Assembly: GCF_028735875.1 (NCBI RefSeq)
Contig: NZ_CP117834.1
Coordinates: 794,001 to 858,000, forward strand
From: Shouchella hunanensis
GTDB lineage: Bacteria > Bacillota > Bacilli > Bacillales > Bacillaceae_D
Direction of reading: 5' to 3'
Length of the DNA stretch: 64,000 nt
Every line of letters begins with the position of its first letter. Position 1 is the stretch's first letter. Positions 43,620-52,670 of this stretch are shown here, piece by piece. A model generated the notes under the pieces. The model did no database searches. It was not told the DNA's origin and saw only the letters and a program-made list of their open reading frames with translations. The translations under genes were made by a program, and so were the position numbers.

Positions 43620-43847
43620 CTAGTTTGATTTATATTGCTCATTCAGCTTAATTTCATCATCCTCAATGCCAAGGGTTCCGACTTTATCAATGACACCTTT
43701 CTGCTTCAAGTCCATCATGACATCGCCAATGACATGAGCTGGATTGCCATTAAAACCATCTAGACTTTTCTCGAATTTAACGCTTGATACAGTATCTACT
43801 TTTTTAAGTTCTGCTATGATTTTTTCTTCAATTTCTTTTTGGGGCAC
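43620..43847 (-). CDS. Small conserved-looking protein of unknown function
   Basis: A 75-residue soluble protein that I do not recognise. It starts with GTG and has AAGGAGG 8 nt upstream, a strong site that fixes the start; the frame extends 19 codons further. It is predicted mixed alpha/beta: an N-terminal helix (EIEEKIIAELKKV), then SSVKFEKSLDGFNGNPAHVIGDVMM-like strands. Own terminator downstream. It lies between the amino acid permease and the nucleotidase gene, all on the same strand. Confidence 0.65.
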   Translation of the reverse strand: MPQKEIEEKIIAELKKVDTVSSVKFEKSLDGFNGNPAHVIGDVMMDLKQKGVIDKVGTLGIEDDEIKLNEQYKSN

Positions 43848-43927
43848 TGTTGTCTCCTCCTTTTTGTATATTCTTCTTTCTTTTTGATATTCCACAGTTC
43901 CCATTTTTTAATCATTCTTTTTTGTAT

Positions 43928-43967
43928 AAAAAAAGCAGAGATACGGAAATCCATATCTCTGCTTTTT
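43928..43967 (-). terminator. Nucleotidase terminator
   Basis: Stem AAAAAGCAGAGATA / TATCTCTGCTTTTT with a 10-nt loop, T-rich on both strands, just after the nucleotidase stop. Confidence 0.85.
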
Positions 43968-43968
43968 G

Positions 43969-46722
43969 TTATTCGGCTACTTTTTTCCATACGTCCCACT
44001 GGCCAGATTGGCTTGGGTTTTCTCCTTGCGTCCACCACTTTGCTTCATAGAGCTGCCCATCTAAAAGAACTTGATCACCAGCAACGTAGATTTGATCCTT
44101 ATTCCATTCTTGAGGACCTTCAGGAATCTCATAGCAGTCCGCTACTTTTTTCCATACGTCCCACTGACCAGATTGGCTTGGGTTTTCTCCTTGCGTCCAC
44201 CATTTTGCTTCATAAAAGTCACCATTGTACTCAACACGATCCCCTGCCGTATACACTTGACTACCACTCCACTCGTCAAACGAACAAACTGGCGGTTCAG
44301 GTTCTACAGGGCCTTCCTCTTCTATCCATTCGAACGTACTAGGCGCTCTCATACCAGGAGTAGAAAAATAAGCTTCCAAAGAACCAGTGATACGTACTGC
44401 CTTGCCTAGATTTGTTGGATTGCTTTCTAAATTTAAACCGTTTCTCACTGCTGTACCACTCACAAGCTGTACAGGCAACATCTTACTGCGATCGGTTTCA
44501 TTAGGTGAATCCGCCAGTAACAGATTCGACACAGCGTGAGTCCCTTCTCCAATCACAGGACGCTGGTTTACAATTGAACCGACGATGTATCCTTTTACAG
44601 GATAGACTCCGCTATTGTTTCCAATTGCTTCTGCTACCGTTCTCGTACCAGTCGGATCACCTGGCTCTGATCCTTCAATCGTAATTCTGCTTCCTTCTTC
44701 ATAATTAATCGGTTCTGTTTGGTTCATTACATAATCCACAACAGCTTGCCATACTGGTCCATAGGAATCGTCCAGCACATTTCCTAATTGATAAAAGTTT
44801 GTTCCGTGCATGTAATCATTATATGCAACCGTATACGTTTCCTCAGCATCTATCGGCTCTCCGTGCACGTTCACATTTGCTAACTCATAACGATTTCCAT
44901 CTGGTATAAGCGTATATGTTAAACCTGAAGCTTGTAGGTCAACACCATTATGATAACGGGACTGTTCGAGTAACACGTCCATTATTCGTTCACCTGTTGT
45001 TTCAACAACAACAATGGCATTGCCAAAAGAATCTAATGCTTCAATTTGGCGATCGGTAATACTTCCAGGAGGGATTTCTCCTGTTATGGAGCTTCGATTT
45101 AAAAGCCCAATGTCACTTCCTGTTTTTGTTCGAATGGCGTCTGTGTATAAATTTCCGATACCAACATCTTGCGTACTTTTGTTAGCTGAATATAGACCCG
45201 TATCAGTCGAACCAATAATTTCGCCTGGATTTGGTCCAGAAGGATCTACTTTAATAGATATACGTCCTTCTCTATAGTAATTTAGTTTTTCGCCAGCATC
45301 AGTCAAACGTAGAGCATACTGCTCCATCGCTGCTGTCATTAGACCAACTGTTTCGTGGATCACTTCGCCTTCAAACTGATATCCGGAACCACCTGTTCCG
45401 ATATAATCGGCGACTGCGACCATGTAAGTTTCGTTTTCATCAATCGCTTGTCCGTCTATTGTTAAGTTTGCTCCTAAATAATTTCCTGTAGTTCCTGTAA
45501 TAATGTCATAGTGTAAGCCGGATGTCTGAAGGTCAATTTGATTTCGATTGTCTCTAGAATAAGAAAATGCAATGACATCTTCAATCGCTGCACCTGTCAT
45601 CTCAATAACCATAATTTCATTGGCAAATGGTTCAATTGAATAAAGATCATTTAGCGTTACTTCTCCCGGTGCAATACTGTCTCGCAAGCCACCGTTATTC
45701 GTTAACGCTACATCTGCATCAGCAAAGTCACGCATAGCATCTGTCCAGAAATTCCCTAACGGTGCATCGCCGTTAAAGCGTCCATCTCTCGTTAACCCTG
45801 TGTCGCTGTAGCCAACAACCTTCCCTAAAACGTCTTCCATTTCTTCAACGTAGCCATCAATAACAGCTTGAACCTCTTCATCAACACTTGTCATTGAAGA
45901 CACAGCCGTTAAAGTCCCCGCTACATTCGTCACTTCTTCGGTCTCATCATTATACGTTAGCGTAAGCTCACCGAGATTCGCTAAATTCGACCCTGTTTGG
46001 ACAATCGGCGTGCCATTCACAACAACAGGCTGACGTAATGTTGTATGCGAGTGACCACCAATAATAACATCAAAATAGTCTACCGCTTCTGCTAAGCGAC
46101 GATCTTGATCATGTCCAATATGCGTTAGCGCCACAATCACATCTGCCTGCTCCTCGAGCTCAGCCTGGTAGGAAAGAGCCGTTTCCGCATAGTCTTGATC
46201 AAACGTCATGCCAATAACATTCACCGGGGCCGTGGCAGGTGGTGCTTGTGTAATACCAAGGATACCGACCGCTATGCCATCTACATCAATGATCGTATAA
46301 GGTTCAGGGTTTTCCACACCTGTTTCCCCTGTACTCATATTTGCACCGAGCCATGGAAATAAGGAATCTTCCATATTTTCTTGTAAATATGCTTGTCCAT
46401 AGTCAAATTCATGATTTCCAATCGTAAATGCATCAAGACCAGCAAGGTTAAATACATCCACCATCGGTTTCCCAAAATTTAAATCAACAACGGGATTGCC
46501 ACTTGCAAAGTCACCTGCATCAACAAATAACACATGCTCAAGCTGATCTCGCTTTTCTTTTACATAAGCAGACACTTTCCCGTACTCTTCAAACGATGCA
46601 TGAATATCATTCGTATGAAAAATATTCAGTGCTTTCTCTTCTGCGTGCGCTTCCCCGTTAACACTAAACGGTAGAGATAGTGCGACAAGACTAGCACCTA
46701 CCCACTTTTTCCATTTCTCCAT
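43969..46722 (-). CDS. Secreted 5'-nucleotidase/cyclic phosphodiesterase with CBM5 modules
   Basis: A 917-residue exported enzyme that releases phosphate from nucleotides outside the cell. Layout: signal peptide (~1-28); metallophosphatase domain (~30-260) with NIFHTNDIHASFE, VDAGDFASGNP, GNHEFDYG and GGHSHT; a 5'-nucleotidase C domain (~290-470); a second, shortened copy of that C domain (~490-650, LYTDAIRTKTGSDIGLLNRS); a DUF6359-like domain (~695-795); and two chitin/cellulose-binding CBM5/12 modules (~808-852 and ~870-917), nearly identical to one another over EAKWWTQGENPSQSGQWDVW. The tandem modules suggest anchoring to chitin-like or wall glycans. No S-layer domain or sortase motif is present. 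Confidence 0.9.
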   Translation of the reverse strand: MEKWKKWVGASLVALSLPFSVNGEAHAEEKALNIFHTNDIHASFEEYGKVSAYVKEKRDQLEHVLFVDAGDFASGNPVVDLNFGKPMVDVFNLAGLDAFTIGNHEFDYGQAYLQENMEDSLFPWLGANMSTGETGVENPEPYTIIDVDGIAVGILGITQAPPATAPVNVIGMTFDQDYAETALSYQAELEEQADVIVALTHIGHDQDRRLAEAVDYFDVIIGGHSHTTLRQPVVVNGTPIVQTGSNLANLGELTLTYNDETEEVTNVAGTLTAVSSMTSVDEEVQAVIDGYVEEMEDVLGKVVGYSDTGLTRDGRFNGDAPLGNFWTDAMRDFADADVALTNNGGLRDSIAPGEVTLNDLYSIEPFANEIMVIEMTGAAIEDVIAFSYSRDNRNQIDLQTSGLHYDIITGTTGNYLGANLTIDGQAIDENETYMVAVADYIGTGGSGYQFEGEVIHETVGLMTAAMEQYALRLTDAGEKLNYYREGRISIKVDPSGPNPGEIIGSTDTGLYSANKSTQDVGIGNLYTDAIRTKTGSDIGLLNRSSITGEIPPGSITDRQIEALDSFGNAIVVVETTGERIMDVLLEQSRYHNGVDLQASGLTYTLIPDGNRYELANVNVHGEPIDAEETYTVAYNDYMHGTNFYQLGNVLDDSYGPVWQAVVDYVMNQTEPINYEEGSRITIEGSEPGDPTGTRTVAEAIGNNSGVYPVKGYIVGSIVNQRPVIGEGTHAVSNLLLADSPNETDRSKMLPVQLVSGTAVRNGLNLESNPTNLGKAVRITGSLEAYFSTPGMRAPSTFEWIEEEGPVEPEPPVCSFDEWSGSQVYTAGDRVEYNGDFYEAKWWTQGENPSQSGQWDVWKKVADCYEIPEGPQEWNKDQIYVAGDQVLLDGQLYEAKWWTQGENPSQSGQWDVWKKVAE

Positions 46723-47185
46723 CCCTGATGTTCCTCCTCAATGAAATCAATACTAAACGCTTGTCCGTAGACTCTCTAAGCGTAGCAAAAAATGACGACT
46801 AATATTGTCGAAATCTCTAATATTTTTGTAAAACATGTAATAAGGTAAAAAAGATCTATCATTCTGTTGTGAATGAAGTGAAAAAATGGGAGAAAACGTC
46901 TTTTATAGTCCTAGATTCCTTCCTATTCTTTAGAAAAATACGGCTAGAGACGTATACACATTCATTCTCCCGCTCGGTTCAGCAGAGTAATAATCATGAT
47001 AACGTTAATAGCGAACGAACATATTGAAGTCATTTCTTAAGTTTTTCTAAAGAAATGAGCCAATACCCATTTACTTGTAAGAAAAATCGTATAATTAAGT
47101 GCATTCTTCCATTACCGTTTGGTAAGCATAAAATCGCTCACATGCATATATTCATAAACAATCACTAAAGACAGGAGGGTCAAAT
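46723..47185. other. Divergent promoter region, 460 bp
   Basis: AT-rich region between the nucleotidase and glycolipid operons. A TATAAT at 47090-47095 is a likely -10 for the plus-strand genes; the -35 is weak. No ORF or repeat that I can support. Confidence 0.4.
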
Positions 47186-48409
47186 GTGAATATTGGTATT
47201 TTTACTGATACTTACTTCCCACAAATCAGTGGAGTTGCGACTTCCATTGCAACACTTGATCGAGAATTAACCGCTAGAGGCCATAACGTCTTCATCTTTA
47301 CGTCCGAAGATAAACAAGCACAAGTAGAAATAGAATCTGGTAAGATCTTTCGTTTCCCAAGCTTATCAACCACCATTATTCCAGAGCGACATCTCGCTTA
47401 CCGTGGAATGAGAAGAGCATCAAAACTTATAAAGCTATATGACATTGATCTTATTCATACTCATACCGAATTTACAATGGGGTATTTAGGAAAATACATG
47501 GCTTACAAACATAAGCTTCCTTTTCTACACACCTATCACACGATGTACGAGGATTACTTACACTACGTTGCTCAAGGAAAGCTGTTAACACCTAAAATGG
47601 TTGGTTGGATGACAAAATGGTTTTGTCACAAAGCGGATCGGGTTATTGCGCCCACTGTAAAAGTAAAGCGGACGTTGCATCGATACAACGTTCAATCTCC
47701 TATTGGAGTTATACCTACAGGGATCAATGTTAACCGTTTTAAACGAACGGCGGAATCGATGTTTCAAGCGGCTATTCTCCGTAAAAAGCTGAATATCCTC
47801 CCCGAAGATCGGGTTATTGTCTCTGTTGGTCGATTGGCAGAAGAGAAGAATATAGACGCTTTAATTCATGCTGTTCACCATTCAAAAAAAGGCAATACGC
47901 CCATTAAACTCATTTTGGTTGGTGAGGGTCCGCATAAGGCTTCACTAAAGAAGCTGACAAAGACTCTAGCTGTTGAAGATAATGTTCAGTTTATTGGTGC
48001 AGTTTGTTGGGAAGATGTCCATATTTATTACCAACTCTGTGACCTTTTCGTCAGTGCGTCCACCACTGAGGCTCAAGGTTTAACCTATTTTGAAGCAATG
48101 GCAGCAGGATGTGTGGTTGTTGCCAAAGCAGATCCAAGTATTCAACATGCAATTGTGCACAAAGAAACGGGCTACATCTTTGAAAAAGACGATGACCTTG
48201 CTCCATTGCTAGACACCATCTTCCAACAGAAACAAGAGCAGGTGGCTGTTCAAGTAAAAAGTAGTCAATTTGTTGAATCTCTCTCTGCCGAAGTATTTGG
48301 TAAAAAGATTGAAGCAATTTACCGCACCCATTTACTCGCCAACACATTGGAACAATCTACTCATAAAAAAGCGATATCGGCGTTATACCGAATGAGGAGG
48401 TCATCATAA
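47186..48409 (+). CDS. GT4 glycosyltransferase, diacylglycerol glucosyltransferase-like (LafA type)
   Basis: A 407-residue GT-B enzyme. The N-terminal GIFTDTYFPQISGVATSIATL and the C-terminal nucleotide-sugar motif EAQGLTYFEAMAAGC (E-x7-E) are typical of GT4 family 1,2-diacylglycerol 3-alpha-glucosyltransferases that make the glycolipid anchor of lipoteichoic acid. The start is a GTG with AGGAGGGT 5 nt upstream; an ATG overlapping it is out of frame and stops at once. It is first of three abutting genes that match the conserved lafA-lafB-flippase-like order in Listeria and relatives. Confidence 0.85.
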   Translation: MNIGIFTDTYFPQISGVATSIATLDRELTARGHNVFIFTSEDKQAQVEIESGKIFRFPSLSTTIIPERHLAYRGMRRASKLIKLYDIDLIHTHTEFTMGYLGKYMAYKHKLPFLHTYHTMYEDYLHYVAQGKLLTPKMVGWMTKWFCHKADRVIAPTVKVKRTLHRYNVQSPIGVIPTGINVNRFKRTAESMFQAAILRKKLNILPEDRVIVSVGRLAEEKNIDALIHAVHHSKKGNTPIKLILVGEGPHKASLKKLTKTLAVEDNVQFIGAVCWEDVHIYYQLCDLFVSASTTEAQGLTYFEAMAAGCVVVAKADPSIQHAIVHKETGYIFEKDDDLAPLLDTIFQQKQEQVAVQVKSSQFVESLSAEVFGKKIEAIYRTHLLANTLEQSTHKKAISALYRMRRSS

Positions 48410-49437
48410 TGAAATTAACTATGCTATCATCAGCTGAAAAAGTACAAGGGCAAGGGGTTGCCTCGGCGTATCGAGAGCTGATCAACCTCCTCCAATCCCA
48501 AAACGAGCAAAGCTATGATCTAGCAATTAATCAGTTCCGACGGTCTGATATTACGCATTATCATACAATCGACTTTCGTTTTTTCTTAACAACATTCTTC
48601 AAGAGAACTGGGGTAAAAGTTGGCTACGTTCATTTCTTACCTGAAACAGTAGACGACAGCCTTTCATTGCCTAAACCCATTCGCTCTCTTTTTTATTACT
48701 ATATGGTGTCTTTCTACAAAAGAATGGATCATCTAATTGTAGTAAATCCAAGCTTTATACCGAAATTAGTAGCATTAGGGTTGGATCAAGATAAAATCCA
48801 TTACATTCCAAATTTCGTTTCTAAAGCGTCCTTTTCTGCCGGTAAAAAAAGTACTATTCGCGCTGAGCTTGGGATACCTGAAGATGCATTCGTCGTTTTA
48901 GGAGCAGGACAAATCCAGCATCGAAAAGGGGTAAAAGATTTTCTAGACATAGCAAGCCAGCGACCGGACATTCATTTTATTTGGGCAGGCGGGTTTTCAT
49001 TTGGTAAATTAACGGCTGGTTACCACGAATTAAAAGCCTATGTAGATCAACCACCTACCAATGTTCATTTTCCAGGAATTGTACCTAGAGAAAGCATGCA
49101 AGCCTATTATAATGCTTGTAATCTGTTTTTCTCTCCATCGTACAACGAACTTTTTCCAATGACAATTCTAGAGGCAATGAGCTGTGAAAAGCCCCTTTTA
49201 TTAAGAGATTTAGATTTATATGAAGACATTTTGTTTGACTATTATGTAACCGGCACTTCTAACAAGAGCTTTATTGGACAAATAGACCGACTTAGAGAAG
49301 ACGACCAGTACTATCAACACACACAGAACCTATCTAAAAAAGGAGCTTACGCCTATTCTGAAGAACGCTTAACAACTGTTTGGAATCAGTTTTATAGACA
49401 TGTACACGGAGTAGTTGCATCCTCTTCCCATGCCTAA
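48409..49437 (+). CDS. GT4 glycosyltransferase, LafB-like
   Basis: A 342-residue GT-B enzyme starting at the stop of the preceding gene (1-nt overlap). It has an N-terminal acceptor domain, a GAGQIQHRKGVKDFLDIA segment after the hinge, and the ELFPMTILEAMSC motif (E-x7-E). By order and similarity it should add the second sugar to glucosyl-diacylglycerol, as LafB does with galactose; sugar identity is inference. Membrane-associated, cytoplasmic face. Confidence 0.82.
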   Translation: MKLTMLSSAEKVQGQGVASAYRELINLLQSQNEQSYDLAINQFRRSDITHYHTIDFRFFLTTFFKRTGVKVGYVHFLPETVDDSLSLPKPIRSLFYYYMVSFYKRMDHLIVVNPSFIPKLVALGLDQDKIHYIPNFVSKASFSAGKKSTIRAELGIPEDAFVVLGAGQIQHRKGVKDFLDIASQRPDIHFIWAGGFSFGKLTAGYHELKAYVDQPPTNVHFPGIVPRESMQAYYNACNLFFSPSYNELFPMTILEAMSCEKPLLLRDLDLYEDILFDYYVTGTSNKSFIGQIDRLREDDQYYQHTQNLSKKGAYAYSEERLTTVWNQFYRHVHGVVASSSHA

Positions 49438-50455
49438 AAAACCAGCTTTTCAGCTTGGCATTGTATTGTTTATCAGTATCCTTTCGGTCTGGTTACTTGC
49501 TAAAAATATAGACGTATCGGTGTTCTTATTAGGGCTTCGGGATATGAATGGTTTCTGGCTTCTACTTGCTTTTTTGTGTATTGGTTTAAGCTGGCTATTT
49601 GAAGCATTAAGTCTTATTTGGCTGTCAGCACATAATAAGCAAAGACTATCGTTCAAAACAGCTATGCATACAACATTAATCGGTCAGTTCTTCAATCAAA
49701 TAACGCCTCTTGCAACTGGAGGTCAACCTGCACAACTTTATGTATTAGTAAAGCGAGGTTATCACAGCGGAAGCGCAACCTCTCTTTTGTTAATGAAGTT
49801 TTTGCTTTTTCAAATTGGACTTGTCTTGAGCTTTACTTTATTTTTGGGCATTGGCTATAAAAGCCTATTTTCCATTTTACCGAGCATGGGATTTTTTATC
49901 GTTATAGGCTATATTGTTCACGCGAGCATCATAATCGGATTAACCCTCGTGCTCTTTCACCAACGAACAGCAAAAGGGTTAGGTGAGTTGTTTCTTAAGC
50001 CCGTTCAATGGTTTAAAAAAGAAACAGCACGTTTATGGCAGCAGAAATTAGATCAATTCTTAGAGCCGTTTCATGAACAAAGTCTCTATTTTATCCAACA
50101 TAAACAAGCCCTTATGGTAGGCATGCTTTATACATTCATTCAGCTAGGCTTTTTTTTCATCATCCCTTTTTTTGTGTTTCAAGCATTTTCGATCCACATG
50201 TCTCTTTTTACTAGCTCCTCTTTCCATGCGTTTGTCATGATGTTTGCGTCAATTGTTCCAACACCAGGAGGAAGCGGCGCAGCTGAAATGACGTTCTCAG
50301 CCGTCTTTCAATCGTTTATGGCTGAAGAAAAATTGATTTTGAGCATGTTGTTTTGGCGTATGATAACTGCTTATAGCGCAGTTGTTATTGGGGTTGGCTT
50401 AACAATGAGAGGAATACGCATAAAGAGGACACGTGCAAAAGAAATCTTGGATTAG
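49430..50455 (+). CDS. Flippase-like (UPF0104/LPG synthase TM-domain) membrane protein
   Basis: A 341-residue protein with about eight membrane helices and the family motifs GQFFNQITPLATGGQPAQLYVL (about 85-106) and TPGGSGAAEMTF (about 284-295). Members share the membrane half of MprF. In Listeria the third gene of the laf cluster encodes such a protein, so it may move or organise glycolipids. It overlaps lafB by a few bases; an alternative TTG start 15 nt upstream has GGAG close by. Last gene of the unit. Confidence 0.83.
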   Translation: MPKKPAFQLGIVLFISILSVWLLAKNIDVSVFLLGLRDMNGFWLLLAFLCIGLSWLFEALSLIWLSAHNKQRLSFKTAMHTTLIGQFFNQITPLATGGQPAQLYVLVKRGYHSGSATSLLLMKFLLFQIGLVLSFTLFLGIGYKSLFSILPSMGFFIVIGYIVHASIIIGLTLVLFHQRTAKGLGELFLKPVQWFKKETARLWQQKLDQFLEPFHEQSLYFIQHKQALMVGMLYTFIQLGFFFIIPFFVFQAFSIHMSLFTSSSFHAFVMMFASIVPTPGGSGAAEMTFSAVFQSFMAEEKLILSMLFWRMITAYSAVVIGVGLTMRGIRIKRTRAKEILD

Positions 50456-50459
50456 CCAT

Positions 50460-50487
50460 AATCCCTTCATTCGTTGGAGGGATTTTT
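50460..50487 (+). terminator. Glycolipid operon terminator
   Basis: Stem AATCCCTTC / GGAGGGATT with one mismatch and a 7-9-nt loop, then TTTTT. Confidence 0.7.
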
Positions 50488-50493
50488 CACATA

Positions 50494-50518
50494 AAAAATA
50501 CTCTGGTATCTCCAGAGC
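50494..50518 (-). terminator. Minus-strand-oriented hairpin
   Basis: On the minus strand TGCTCTGG-loop-CCAGAGTA is followed by TTTTTT. No minus-strand gene is seen just upstream, so what it terminates is unknown; it could insulate the gap from antisense transcription. Confidence 0.5.
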
Positions 50519-50541
50519 ATTCCAATAAGGGGGGATGACAA

Positions 50542-50634
50542 ATGATTCGTTCGTTCGAAAAACATTCTGCATTAGCTTTTCGTTATATTTATTCTAGCAT
50601 AGCCTTCGGTGGGTTCGTATTGGGATATATTTAG
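50542..50634 (+). CDS. Candidate 30-residue small membrane peptide
   Basis: A short ORF with a very strong AAGGGGGG ribosome binding site 7 nt before ATG. It encodes 30 residues: a charged start (MIRSFEKHS) then a hydrophobic stretch (IYSSIAFGGFVLGYI). No homolog is known to me. The strong RBS is the only positive evidence; it could instead be a leader ORF or chance. Confidence 0.4.
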   Translation: MIRSFEKHSALAFRYIYSSIAFGGFVLGYI

Positions 50635-51267
50635 CAATGCACACGTTGCATTCATCTATTTTTCTTTAGTACGTTACTGCACTTAACTAGCCAACCCTCA
50701 TTTCGCACGTGATTTTGTCGAAATTTCGGCAGCAAATGTCGAATTAGCACTTATTTCACAATTTCTTTGTTGGGAAAATGATGGCTCATTAAAAAAAAAT
50801 TGTTGATAATCAATTGTAAGCGCTCTATTTACTTCCTGCATCCACTCTATCTGACTAGAGAATTTAATTTATTTTTCCACTGAAAAAATAAATTATTTGT
50901 CCCTTTCTGCAAAACGAGCAATTTTTTTTAAGTGGTTTCCCAATAGGGCAATGTATTTTTTTAAGGAACTATGAAGCTTCATTCTTTTAACAAAAAACGA
51001 ATATTCCGTTATCTTCCATTTAGTTCAATCAAGATTATACCTCTTTTTCCTTATCTATTTACGAATAAAAAGAACACTTATTCAACTCTCATTCGTACTT
51101 TCATCCAGCTTTATTAGCGGATCATTCTATTATTTTTTTGCGTTTCAGAACATTTTTCATTCTTTTTCTTGAAAGTTGACTGGCTCATTTCCCAATTTAT
51201 TTTTAAATACACATCGTTACAATGAAGGTACGCAAGCAGAACTTGCGAACAAAAAGGAGGAGTTCGT
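50635..51267. other. Long AT-rich upstream region of the LPMO gene
   Basis: 630 bp without a coding frame. A partial catabolite-responsive-element-like TGTAAGCGCTCTAT lies at 50815-50828 (ends mismatch). TTGACT at 51176 and TACAAT at 51218 are isolated promoter-like hexamers with the wrong spacing for each other. The length suggests complex regulation or a long untranslated leader. Confidence 0.4.
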
Positions 51268-52062
51268 TTGATTGGTAAAAAGAAAGGTCACTCGTTTCTT
51301 CAGTCAATTGGTTTCACTGTTCTTGCATCTGCTTTGTTTGTTTTCGCAAACGCAGAATCGGCAAGTGCACATGGCTACATTGAATCTCCCAAGTCTAGAG
51401 CATTATTATGTGCCGAACGTGTAAACACAGATTGCGGTGCCGTCATCTATGAACCGCAAAGTTTAGAAGCGCCGAAAGGGTTCCCTGGTGCAAGTATTCC
51501 AGACGGACAGATTGCATCTGCAGGGGGCGTTTTTCCACAACTAGATGCCCAATCTTCTAATCGTTGGTCTAAAGTAAACATGAATAGTGGTTATCAAACG
51601 TTTAGGTGGCACCTTACAGCGATGCATTCCACAGCAAAATGGCATTACTATATTACGAAACCTAACTGGAACCCTAATCAGCCATTAACCCGCGATCAAT
51701 TTGAACTAGTCCCATTTTATGAAAAGTTTGATGGTGGTGCTCGTCCAGGACAAAAAGTAAGTCACCAATTAACCGTGCCTGAGCGTTCAGGTTATCACGT
51801 CATTCTTGGTGTTTGGGATGTCGCAGATACTGTAAATGCGTTCTACCAAGTCATTGATGCTCAGTTCAGTGGTGGCAGTAATCCTACTCCAAATCCAGAC
51901 CCAGGTTCACCAGAACAGCCACCTGCACACCCTGCTTGGACATCAACGGCAACTTATGTTGGCGGTGACTATGTAACACACAACGGTCAAGTATACCGTG
52001 CAAAATGGTGGACTCGCGGTGAAACTCCTGGTCGTGCCGATGTTTGGGAGCTCATCCGCTAA
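51268..52062 (+). CDS. AA10 lytic polysaccharide monooxygenase with CBM5 module
   Basis: A 264-residue secreted copper enzyme that oxidatively cleaves chitin or cellulose. The signal peptide (~1-34) ends in SASA, leaving histidine 35 as the mature N-terminus (HGYIESPKSR), half of the copper histidine brace; H120 in LTAMHST is the second ligand. The YYITK segment and the C-terminal strand are typical of CBP21-like AA10. A Pro/Asn linker (~200-217) leads to one CBM5/12 module (~220-264) with YRAKWWTRGETPG, similar to those on the nucleotidase. The start is TTG with GGAGGAG 5 nt upstream. Confidence 0.93.
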   Translation: MIGKKKGHSFLQSIGFTVLASALFVFANAESASAHGYIESPKSRALLCAERVNTDCGAVIYEPQSLEAPKGFPGASIPDGQIASAGGVFPQLDAQSSNRWSKVNMNSGYQTFRWHLTAMHSTAKWHYYITKPNWNPNQPLTRDQFELVPFYEKFDGGARPGQKVSHQLTVPERSGYHVILGVWDVADTVNAFYQVIDAQFSGGSNPTPNPDPGSPEQPPAHPAWTSTATYVGGDYVTHNGQVYRAKWWTRGETPGRADVWELIR

Positions 52063-52083
52063 CGCTTTTACTTATCCCCCTAT

Positions 52084-52127
52084 AAAAAGCACATCATATG
52101 GATCAGATCCTATATGTGCTTTTTTTG
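52084..52127 (+). terminator. LPMO terminator
   Basis: Long stem AAAAAGCACAT...GGATC / GATCC...ATATGTGCTTTTT with small internal mismatches and a T7 tail. Confidence 0.8.
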
Positions 52128-52154
52128 ATGTGAACATCTTGATAAGAAAAGGTA

Positions 52155-52184
52155 TTTACAGCGAAAACAGTCTACTTTTATACT
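52155..52184 (+). promoter_or_regulatory. Candidate promoter of the small membrane protein gene
   Basis: TTTACA, 18-nt spacer, TATACT, about 33 nt before the GTG start. Confidence 0.5.
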
Positions 52185-52216
52185 TATTATGGAAACAAAG
52201 GAGGAGGAGAAAACCC

Positions 52217-52609
52217 GTGGATCATCGACGCACCCTACAGACTGCATATACAATTGGCGGTATACTACTTACTGGATTAGGAGTCTTTTTACTCTTTACA
52301 ACACGTTTGTCCGATGGGGTTTTTAGTGGCTATTTCCTTAGTCCGTTTGCAATGGGATGGATGATGCTTTGTTTAGCTTATGTCGTAGCAAAGGTCGGAA
52401 ATAAAACGGAAAAATGGAAGGCCATTCGTGATAAAGCAGGATTTTATGCGATTCTTACAACTCTTGTTTATCTAGTCATTGCTATAATTATCACTGAATT
52501 AGACCTGTATCACTTATCAACTACACAATGGCTAACAACCATATCAAGCCTCATCATTATTACTTTATTTACATCTATGGCGATCCTTTCGAAAAGAACC
52601 GCCACATAG
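52217..52609 (+). CDS. Small integral membrane protein, unknown
   Basis: A 130-residue protein with four predicted helices (about 12-30, 42-60, 78-98 and 108-125). Not recognised. The GTG start has GGAGGAGGA about 7 nt upstream, and the open frame extends further upstream without another good site. It has its own promoter-like sequence and lies after the LPMO terminator, so it is probably independent. Confidence 0.65.
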   Translation: MDHRRTLQTAYTIGGILLTGLGVFLLFTTRLSDGVFSGYFLSPFAMGWMMLCLAYVVAKVGNKTEKWKAIRDKAGFYAILTTLVYLVIAIIITELDLYHLSTTQWLTTISSLIIITLFTSMAILSKRTAT

Positions 52610-52670
52610 CTTTTTCATCTATCGCAACGTTCATGAAGATGCACGCCTATTTCCTGCATGAGCAACAACG

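Noticed and set aside
50815-50828. Catabolite-responsive-element-like TGTAAGCGCTCTAT
   Set aside because: The final CA of the consensus is missing, and it lies 440 bp from the LPMO start with no promoter nearby.
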